This document shows, one piece after another, positions 1 through 5,150 of a stretch of 6,603 nucleotides of DNA. Location: positions 1 through 6,603 of the forward strand of contig JAFCEA010000051.1 of assembly GCA_017609385.1 (NCBI GenBank), written 5' to 3'. The position numbers and the translations under genes were made by a program. Source of the DNA: Candidatus Woesearchaeota archaeon (lineage in GTDB: Archaea; Nanobdellota; Nanobdellia; Woesearchaeales; CG1-02-33-12). The notes under the pieces were generated by a model that worked only from the letters and a program-made list of their open reading frames with translations, was not told where the DNA came from and made no database searches. Position 1 is the first letter of the stretch; each line of letters opens with the position of its first letter.

Positions 1-1228
1 GCTTCCAAACAAGCAAGCTGTTGATAAGATAATTGCAATTGCTTTAATGCTTGGCTGCAATATAAATAAAAGATTATTATTCCAGAGAAAGCATTATTCA
101 TGGCCAGACCTTCCAGCTGGCTTCCAGAAAACAATGTCTGGCTCTTATTCTGTTCCAGTTGGCGAAAATGGAAAATTTCTTGGCATAGGGATTGAAGATG
201 TTCATCTTGAGGAAGACCCTGCAAAATGGGACCCTTTAACAGGAAATGTTGATTACAATCGTTCTGGTTTTCCGCTTGTTGAAATTGTAACAAAGCCTGA
301 TTTTAAATCTTCAAAACAAGTCAGGGAATGGCTTAAAAACTTAATAACAACCCTTGATTACATAAAGGCAATTGATAAAAATGCAGGAGTAAAGGCAGAT
401 ACAAATGTTTCTATTAGTCCAAAATTTAACAGAGTTGAGGTAAAAAATGTAAACTCATTTAAAAACATTGTAAAGACAATTGAGTATGAGATACTAAGGC
501 AGGAAAAAGAGGTTAGTGAAGGAAAAACAATAAAGCAGCAAACCAGGGCTTTTAATGAAAAACACGGAACAACTGTTTTTATGAGATTGAAGGAAACAGC
601 AGCAGACTATATGTTTATTCCAGAGCCAGACCTTCCTGTGATTAAACTAGCTGAAAAAGATATTAAAAAAATAAAAGATAAGCTTCCTGAAAGGCCTGAT
701 GAAAAAATAAAAAGGTTTATAGCAAAACACAAAATTAAAAAAGAAGATGCATTTGTTATTTGCTCTGATATATTACTTTCTGAGTTGTTTGAGAAAACAG
801 CTAAAAAAATAAATCCATTGTTTGCAGCAAGATGGCTGAGGTTTGAGCTTTTAAGGGTATTGAATTATAACAAAAAAGAGCTTTCTGAAACAAAAATAAA
901 TGAAAAACATATTATTGATTTATTAAGATTAATTGAAGCTAAAAAAATAACAGAAACAACTGCACAGAAAATCCTTGAAAGCCTTGCTGAAAAGCCTTTT
1001 GATGTAAATGGATATGTAAAAAAACATGAACTAGGGGTTATTTCAGCTGTTAAAGAGCTTGAAAAACTATGCAAAGATATTATAAAACATCATGAAAAAG
1101 TTGTTTCTGATTACAAAAAAGGAAGAAAAGAGGCCTTAAATTATCTTGTAGGCCAGGTCATGAGGGCTACTAAAGGAAAGGCCTCACCAAAAGAATTAAA
1201 ACAGATATTCACAAAACTAATTAATTAA
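1..1228 (+). CDS. gatB: Asp/Glu-tRNA amidotransferase subunit B (GatB), 5' end missing
   Basis: GatB is the tRNA-binding and kinase-like subunit of GatCAB, which converts misacylated Asp-tRNA(Asn) (and Glu-tRNA(Gln) in many bacteria) to the amidated form in the cytoplasm. The frame is already open at base 2, where LPNKQAVDKI matches the family's LPxLNxxAV segment, so the ATG at 47 is internal. About 408 residues are visible and roughly 60 N-terminal residues are missing. Family landmarks in order are YSWPDLPAGFQ (near 107), HLEED (203-217), the DYNRSGFPLVEI segment (near 251), EVKNVNSF (437-460) and PEPDLP (620-637). The C-terminal helical/YqeY-like tail carries LVGQVMRATKGKASP (1145-1189). 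No AspRS-like insertion is present between the kinase-like core and the tail, which argues for GatB over archaeal GatE. The next gene starts one base after the stop, so the two are probably cotranscribed. The family call is firm; the substrate in this organism is inference. Confidence 0.96.
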   Translation, partial: LPNKQAVDKIIAIALMLGCNINKRLLFQRKHYSWPDLPAGFQKTMSGSYSVPVGENGKFLGIGIEDVHLEEDPAKWDPLTGNVDYNRSGFPLVEIVTKPDFKSSKQVREWLKNLITTLDYIKAIDKNAGVKADTNVSISPKFNRVEVKNVNSFKNIVKTIEYEILRQEKEVSEGKTIKQQTRAFNEKHGTTVFMRLKETAADYMFIPEPDLPVIKLAEKDIKKIKDKLPERPDEKIKRFIAKHKIKKEDAFVICSDILLSELFEKTAKKINPLFAARWLRFELLRVLNYNKKELSETKINEKHIIDLLRLIEAKKITETTAQKILESLAEKPFDVNGYVKKHELGVISAVKELEKLCKDIIKHHEKVVSDYKKGRKEALNYLVGQVMRATKGKASPKELKQIFTKLIN

Positions 1229-1229
1229 G

Positions 1230-2384
1230 ATGGAAACCTACCAAGAACCTTTTTTGCATACACTTAATGCAAAGGTAATAAATATTGAAGAAAAAGATGG
1301 CTTTCTTTTAGTTGAATTAGATGATACTATTTTTTATCCTGCTGGCGGGGGCCAGCCCTGTGACACAGGCATTATAAAAAATAATTATTTTGAGGGAAAG
1401 GTTGTTGATGTTTCTAAAAAAGATGGCAAAATAGTTCATAAGCTTAAGATTATTGATGGAACCTTAAAAATAAATGATAATATTACATGCAATCATAATA
1501 TTAAGAGAAGGCTCAGCCTTGTAAGAATGCATTCAGGAGAGCATGTTTTCATGGGAGCTTTGCTGAAAACAATAAAAGACATTAAAGTTGATAAGGTGAG
1601 ATTAGATGAAGATGAATCATCGCTTTTTGTAATATGTAAAAATTTAACATGGGAACAAATCTTTGAGGCAGAAAAATTAGCAAACAATGTAATAAAAGAA
1701 AATAGGGATATAATTGTTAAAGAGGTTTCAAAAGAAGAGGCAAAAAGCATAAAAGGCCTAAGAATAAAACTAGATAGAATAAAAAGCAATAAAATAAGGC
1801 TTGTTGAGGTAAAAGATTTTGATTTAGCAGCATGCGCAGGAACCCATGCTTTAAAGACTAGTTTTGTTGGCAATATTTATGAGATAAGATTTAAGACAAA
1901 TATTTCAGAAGAATTGTTTGAACTTGCAAGAATTGCAAGAAAAACAGCCTCAATAATAAGAGAAGAGCCAAACCAGATTCCTGAGTTTGTTGAAAACTTA
2001 ATGCAGGAAAATGAAAGGAAAACAATTAAGTTAAGGGAATTAAGCGCAAATCTTGTAAAGGAATTCAAGCAGGAAAAAATTGGAGAAATTAATTTTGTTT
2101 ACAATACCTTTGATGAGATTGAAAAAAAGCAGCTGATTGACCAGGCAGCATCTTTAAAAAAAGAAAAAACAGTTGTTTGTTTTTTGAACAAGCTTGGCGA
2201 TAATGCCCAGATTGTTTTAGTTGTTTCAGAAGATTTGGGAATCAAGGCAAATGAGTTACTGAAAGAAATAATGAAAAAGTTTAATGGCAAGGGCGGCGGA
2301 CGTGATAATTTTGCAATGGGATCAATAAAAGCAGAATTCTCTGGAAAGGCAGTTGAACTTGTTAAGGAAACAATTAGAAACTAA
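1230..2384 (+). CDS. alaX: Long-form alanyl-tRNA editing protein (AlaX-L type) with DHHA1 domain
   Basis: This 384-residue protein resembles the editing half of alanyl-tRNA synthetase without the catalytic core. AlaX proteins are cytoplasmic and hydrolyse Ser-tRNA(Ala) or Gly-tRNA(Ala). A beta-barrel-like N-terminus carries the Gly-rich AGGGQPCDTG motif (residues 38-47). The zinc-dependent editing site is visible as HSGEH (His101, His105) and CAGTH (Cys202, His206). Residues 225-285 look helical and linker-like. The C-terminal DHHA1 domain ends in GKGGGRDNFAMG (353-364), the Gly-rich motif shared with AlaRS and DHH proteins. With this domain it belongs to the long AlaX class. The ATG follows the gatB stop after one base, which suggests translational coupling; the gatB 3' end shows no clear Shine-Dalgarno. 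The stop overlaps the stop of the opposite-strand lgt gene. Nothing essential appears missing. Ser or Gly specificity cannot be read from the sequence. Confidence 0.94.
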   Translation: METYQEPFLHTLNAKVINIEEKDGFLLVELDDTIFYPAGGGQPCDTGIIKNNYFEGKVVDVSKKDGKIVHKLKIIDGTLKINDNITCNHNIKRRLSLVRMHSGEHVFMGALLKTIKDIKVDKVRLDEDESSLFVICKNLTWEQIFEAEKLANNVIKENRDIIVKEVSKEEAKSIKGLRIKLDRIKSNKIRLVEVKDFDLAACAGTHALKTSFVGNIYEIRFKTNISEELFELARIARKTASIIREEPNQIPEFVENLMQENERKTIKLRELSANLVKEFKQEKIGEINFVYNTFDEIEKKQLIDQAASLKKEKTVVCFLNKLGDNAQIVLVVSEDLGIKANELLKEIMKKFNGKGGGRDNFAMGSIKAEFSGKAVELVKETIRN

Positions 2385-3161
2385 AAATTAAGCTCTTTGA
2401 ATCCATTGCTTTTCTTGTATATTATAAGACCTGCAAGAGCTATCATGAAAACAGCTATCCACTGTGAGCCAGTAAGTGAGAAAAAGATATATTTTTCATC
2501 AACATGCCTGAAAAACTCAACAACAAAGCGGAAAACTGAGTAGAGAACAAGGTAGGATAAAATCATGAAGCCGTTGAAGTTTTTCTTTTTGTTTAGTTTT
2601 AGAAGAATAATGAAAATTATAATGCTGATAATGCATGATAAACAGGTGTTGGATGCCTTAGAGCATCTTTATAATGAACTGCCCATGGAATTACAGCTTG
2701 GTTTCCATAACAGCAGCCATTGAAAAAACATCCAATCCTGTTTGCAAGATTTGCCAATGGCGCGCCCAAAGCAAATAAATCAGTATATCCCCAATAATTG
2801 ATTTTTTTAATCTTGTATAAATAACCGGAAGCAGGAATGCAAAGATAATTCCTCCATAAACAACAAATCCTCCAGAAATCATTATGCTCCATCTTGAGGT
2901 GTCTTCCATCAACCAAGACCATCTTGTAATTATGTAAAGCAGTTTTGAGCCAAAGAAAATACCGAGCATAGTTAAAAACCCCATCCAGGCAGCATGCTTA
3001 ATGCTTTTGTTTTTCTTTTTTGCCTGTATAAGGCCAACAACAAGCACGATTAGGCAGGCTATGGCCAGCATAAGATTGTAAATAGTTATCCTAAAGAAAA
3101 ATAAGTCCAGCAACAGGCCAGGATGAGCAGTATAAGGCAGTGCAGGAATCATAGGAATCAT
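2381..3161 (-). pseudogene. lgt: Lgt-like prolipoprotein diacylglyceryl transferase, split by two single-base frameshifts
   Basis: Lgt transfers diacylglycerol from phospholipid to the lipobox cysteine of preprolipoproteins in the cytoplasmic membrane. The - strand carries its pieces in three successive frames. Frame 1 (3161 to about 2777) has HPGLLLDLFFFRITIYNLML, several membrane segments and SGGFVVYGGII. Frame 2 (about 2775-2620) has ALGAPLANLANRIGCFFNGC, the CYG that follows it and RHPTPVYHALSA. Frame 3 (about 2618-2381) has IIFIILLKLNKKK, YSVFRFVVEFFR and SLTGSQWIAVFMI. Each junction is repaired by one extra T on the coding strand: near 2773-2775 (giving DILIYFALGAPL) and near 2620-2622 (giving HALSAFIIFII). 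The repaired product would be about 260 residues, normal for Lgt, with no other stop. The start at 3159-3161 lies about 25 bases from a TATA-like stretch; Met4 is an alternative. The retained coding potential suggests sequence errors or very recent decay. It is identified by homology motifs only; activity is unproven. Confidence 0.88.
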
Positions 3162-3180
3162 ATTTATCTCAGGAAATCAA

Positions 3181-3201
3181 TCATATATTTATTATATATA
3201 G
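3181..3201 (-). promoter_or_regulatory. TATA-like promoter for the lgt gene
   Basis: Read on the - strand, this stretch gives two overlapping TATA-like elements: ctatatataa (3201-3192) and aaatatatga (3190-3181). The nearer one is centred about 25 bases before the lgt start at 3161, which would give a leaderless or nearly leaderless message. The farther one would give a leader of about 10 bases. No strong Shine-Dalgarno precedes the start (cctgagataaat). The AT-rich background makes TATA calls permissive. Confidence 0.4.
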
Positions 3202-3244
3202 TTTATCATTTAATATTATTAACCACTTCGTTGTAACAAATAAA

Positions 3245-3260
3245 CCGAAAGATTTATATA
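3245..3260 (+). promoter_or_regulatory. BRE plus TATA box for the C39-like gene
   Basis: The segment ccgaaaga followed by tttatata matches the archaeal layout of a purine-rich TFB recognition element directly upstream of a TATA box. Transcription would be expected to start about 25 bases downstream, near 3282-3287. That leaves a leader of roughly 40 bases that includes a Shine-Dalgarno. The element lies back to back with the lgt promoter, so the two genes share a divergent control region of about 160 bases. Confidence 0.65.
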
Positions 3261-3281
3261 TTGGTTATGATATTAACAAAA

Positions 3282-3309
3282 TAAATCATAAAATTAAATT
3301 AAATCATAA
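3282..3309 (+). repeat. Direct repeat of taaatcataa in the 5' leader
   Basis: The ten bases taaatcataa occur at 3282-3291 and again at 3300-3309, 18 bases apart, between the TATA box and the start codon of the C39-like gene. The position would suit an operator or a leader element. In sequence this AT-rich, a chance repeat is also possible. Confidence 0.35.
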
Positions 3310-3315
3310 GGGGGA
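3309..3315 (+). promoter_or_regulatory. Ribosome binding site aggggga
   Basis: A G-rich Shine-Dalgarno-like stretch lies eight bases before the ATG at 3324 and is the clearest one in the window. It supports that start and shows that this gene has a leadered message, unlike the next transcription unit. Confidence 0.6.
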
Positions 3316-3323
3316 AGATAAAC

Positions 3324-4088
3324 ATGAATAAAAACAACCTTGTAAATATAATAAGAAAAAATGAAGATAAACCTTTTCTTAGTTTGACAAGATTAGCTGA
3401 AAAATTTGAGAACCAGCCCTATGGGGCAAAAGTTGCTGAAGTTCTTGTTGGAGGAGGACTTTCATTAGGCACATTAGTATCTTGTACAGGAACAGTCATA
3501 CCTGAACCACCACAACCTCCAGAATCAGTAGAAGAACTTTATTTGGGTGTTCCTATAGTAAAGCAACCAGAAGGTAAAGAATGGTGTCTTCCAGCATCAG
3601 CACAATCAGTTCTTAATTATGCAGGAATGGATATAACACAACAGGAAATTGCCCCATATGTAATGGAAGGGAATGTAGGTTATAACTTTAATCTTGCTAA
3701 CAACGCTGAAGAGTTGGGGATTGATGTCAATCTGAAAAATCGTACTTTAGAAGAAATAAAAGAAGAAATAATAAAGGAGAGACCACCAATTGTTTTACTA
3801 GACTATAGTTTAACAAACCCAGCAAATCACTCTTATGTTATTGATGGCTTTAGTGATACCAAGCAGGAAGTAAGGCTTATGTGCCCTAGTAGGGGTTATA
3901 TAAACATGTCCTATAATAATTTCAAGAAACTTAATGACAACACATGGGGACAGGAATGGGATCTTTATTCAACAACTTCAATCTGGCCTAAAGACAATGC
4001 TCTTAAAGAGAGCAGCAAGAACTACAACAGAGAAAAAGCAATCCAAATAGTTGATTCACAGATGGATTCAATTCTTGGAAAATTTTAA
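3324..4088 (+). CDS. C39-like papain-fold protein, candidate lipoprotein
   Basis: This 254-residue protein has an N-terminal hydrophilic stretch (1-34), a mildly hydrophobic stretch (35-53) ending in Leu-Val-Ser-Cys (Cys54, lipobox-like), a Pro/Glu-rich spacer (58-70) and a domain resembling the C39-like cysteine peptidase family. Visible domain landmarks are VPIVKQ with Gln81 as candidate oxyanion-hole residue, WCLPAS with Cys88 as candidate nucleophile, and NHSYVIDGF with His169 as candidate catalytic base. After it, where family members usually carry Asp-Pro, this protein reads MCPSRG (Cys187-Pro188). INMSYNNFKKL (193-203) matches the typical strand and helix that follow. C39-like proteins are often peptidases or bacteriocin-exporter domains; no transporter is attached here. 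The domain would face outside if the lipobox or signal is used. The signal is atypical because the hydrophilic lead is long and Glu39 falls inside the hydrophobic part. The clear Shine-Dalgarno supports the start. The family call is moderate; catalytic activity is uncertain. Confidence 0.75.
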   Translation: MNKNNLVNIIRKNEDKPFLSLTRLAEKFENQPYGAKVAEVLVGGGLSLGTLVSCTGTVIPEPPQPPESVEELYLGVPIVKQPEGKEWCLPASAQSVLNYAGMDITQQEIAPYVMEGNVGYNFNLANNAEELGIDVNLKNRTLEEIKEEIIKERPPIVLLDYSLTNPANHSYVIDGFSDTKQEVRLMCPSRGYINMSYNNFKKLNDNTWGQEWDLYSTTSIWPKDNALKESSKNYNREKAIQIVDSQMDSILGKF

Positions 4089-4118
4089 TTTCTTTTTATT
4101 TTAACTTATTTAATTTTT
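4089..4118 (+). terminator. T-rich transcription terminator
   Basis: Directly after the stop of the C39-like gene come runs of T on the coding strand (tttctttttattttaac, then tttaattttt). Archaeal RNA polymerase typically terminates at such T tracts without needing a hairpin. No stem-loop is evident. A fresh promoter follows within 60 bases, which fits an end of the transcription unit here. Confidence 0.5.
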
Positions 4119-4138
4119 CTCAAATCTTATAATTAATC

Positions 4139-4187
4139 TATAGCTACTCTATAATAAACACAAAAATTATATATATAGATAGCTATA
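4139..4187. repeat. 8-base inverted repeat flanking a TATA box
   Basis: The motif tatagcta at 4139-4146 is answered by its reverse complement tagctata at 4180-4187, 41 bases centre to centre. The TATA box of the downstream gene lies between them. The arrangement could be an operator for a dimeric regulator, but the arms are short, AT-rich and share the palindromic core tagcta. Confidence 0.3.
4167..4177 (+). promoter_or_regulatory. TATA box for a leaderless transcript
   Basis: The stretch ttatatatata is preceded by an A-run (4162-4166) that could act as the BRE. Its centre lies about 28 bases before the ATG at 4200, so transcription should begin at or within a few bases of the start codon. 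No Shine-Dalgarno lies between the TATA box and the ATG, which agrees with a leaderless message. Confidence 0.6.
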
Positions 4188-4199
4188 CAGATTTAACTG

Positions 4200-5045
4200 A
4201 TGGCAGAGATAGACAACTGGATTAAAGAACAGCTGAAAAAAGGCTACAAAAAAGAGCAGATTAAAGATGGCTTAAGAAAGGCCGGCTACCCTCAAAATGT
4301 TGTTGATTCTGTTGATTCTTTTGCAAAGAAAAACAAGCAAACCAAACAATTAATAATTGGTTTCAGCATATTTTTAGTGGCTGTGATTATTATATGGTTA
4401 GTTATTGGTAATTATGCTGCTAAGAAAGAAGAAACAACTAATGTAAATGAATTATCTTTTTCTAATTATACTCCTACTAACTTAAATGAACTCAATACTT
4501 TTGTTAGTTTATGTGAGAATTTTTTAGAGGAAGATTTAGAGATTAAAAAACAGGTTTTAGATAATGAAGAAGAGGTTCTCTGTTCTTTGGGATTAGATAA
4601 GAATCTTGGTAATTATATTCCCTACTTTCTTGCTACTTCTTCTGAATTGACCAAAGGAGAATATATTTGCATCTCTGTTAAATTGAATAATCTGATTAAA
4701 GAAAAGTTCCCAGATATTTCTGAAGAGGATTCTTTTCATGTATGCAGCATAGTTAAACCACCCATGGAGTATCTTTCATTTCCAAGGATAAATCCTGAGC
4801 AAAATCTTGTTTTTCCTGAAGGAGAGATTTTTTGCAGTGAGAGTTTTAAATTAGATAGATCTCATTTTGTTTCTTTTACTGGCTTTGTTCCAGAATCAGA
4901 TTCTTTTAGTACTGAAATATATCTTGTGCCTCAAGAAAGCATTCCTGAAATCCTTGCCAAGGAATCTTTTTTAGAGGCAGAGAAAATAATTAGATTTAAC
5001 ACACTCTTATGGCAAATTGTAAAACCAATTAAAAAAATGTATTAA
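4200..5045 (+). CDS. Single-pass membrane protein of unknown function with N-terminal helical module
   Basis: No family beyond the N-terminal module is recognised. Residues 3-40 (IDNWIKEQLKKGYKKEQIKD, then a helix with KAGYPQNVVDSV) form a short amphipathic two- or three-helix module often found at the N-terminus of DPANN and other archaeal membrane proteins. Basic residues 43-49 lead into one transmembrane helix (about 50-70, LIIGFSIFLVAVIIIWLVIG). By the positive-inside rule the N-terminus is cytoplasmic and the 210-residue C-terminal part lies outside. That part has a flexible Asn/Thr-rich start with a possible N-glycosylation sequon (Asn89-Tyr-Thr) and five cysteines (105, 128, 157, 182, 212). 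These are spaced like disulfide partners rather than metal clusters. The start is supported by the TATA box placed for leaderless transcription. The Cys-rich secreted protein begins 18 bases after the stop, so cotranscription is likely. Its function cannot be stated. Confidence 0.85.
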   Translation: MAEIDNWIKEQLKKGYKKEQIKDGLRKAGYPQNVVDSVDSFAKKNKQTKQLIIGFSIFLVAVIIIWLVIGNYAAKKEETTNVNELSFSNYTPTNLNELNTFVSLCENFLEEDLEIKKQVLDNEEEVLCSLGLDKNLGNYIPYFLATSSELTKGEYICISVKLNNLIKEKFPDISEEDSFHVCSIVKPPMEYLSFPRINPEQNLVFPEGEIFCSESFKLDRSHFVSFTGFVPESDSFSTEIYLVPQESIPEILAKESFLEAEKIIRFNTLLWQIVKPIKKMY

Positions 5046-5063
5046 AGACAAGATGTAAAATAA

Positions 5064-5150
5064 ATGGAAAATAAAAAAATAAGCAAAAAATTATTTTTAG
5101 TAATTTTGGTTTGCCTTTTTGTTTTAACAATTGTTAGTGTAGTAAATGCA
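5064..5150 (+). other. Signal peptide of the Cys-rich protein
   Basis: Residues 1-29 have a Lys-rich n-region (MENKKISKK), a hydrophobic h-region of about 17 residues and a Val-Asn-Ala site before Asp30-Cys31, which fits signal peptidase I cleavage. No lipobox is present, so this protein is secreted or held by something else, possibly a C-terminal anchor beyond the window. Confidence 0.8.

Noticed and set aside
1493..1873. A 126-codon open frame on the - strand inside alaX
   Set aside because: It overlaps the zinc-site region of a clear AlaX protein, and its Ser/Phe/Leu-rich product is the usual antisense shadow of Lys/Glu/Asn-rich coding DNA.
2617..2780. Programmed ribosomal frameshifting to make Lgt
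   Set aside because: Two separate -1 type shifts would be needed. Neither site has a clear slippery heptamer with a following structure, and Lgt is not known to use frameshifting. Mutation or sequence error is simpler.
3162..3323. A small RNA gene or riboswitch in the divergent intergenic region
   Set aside because: The region is AT-rich with promoter elements, but I could find no convincing stem-loop, box C/D or tRNA-like structure by eye.
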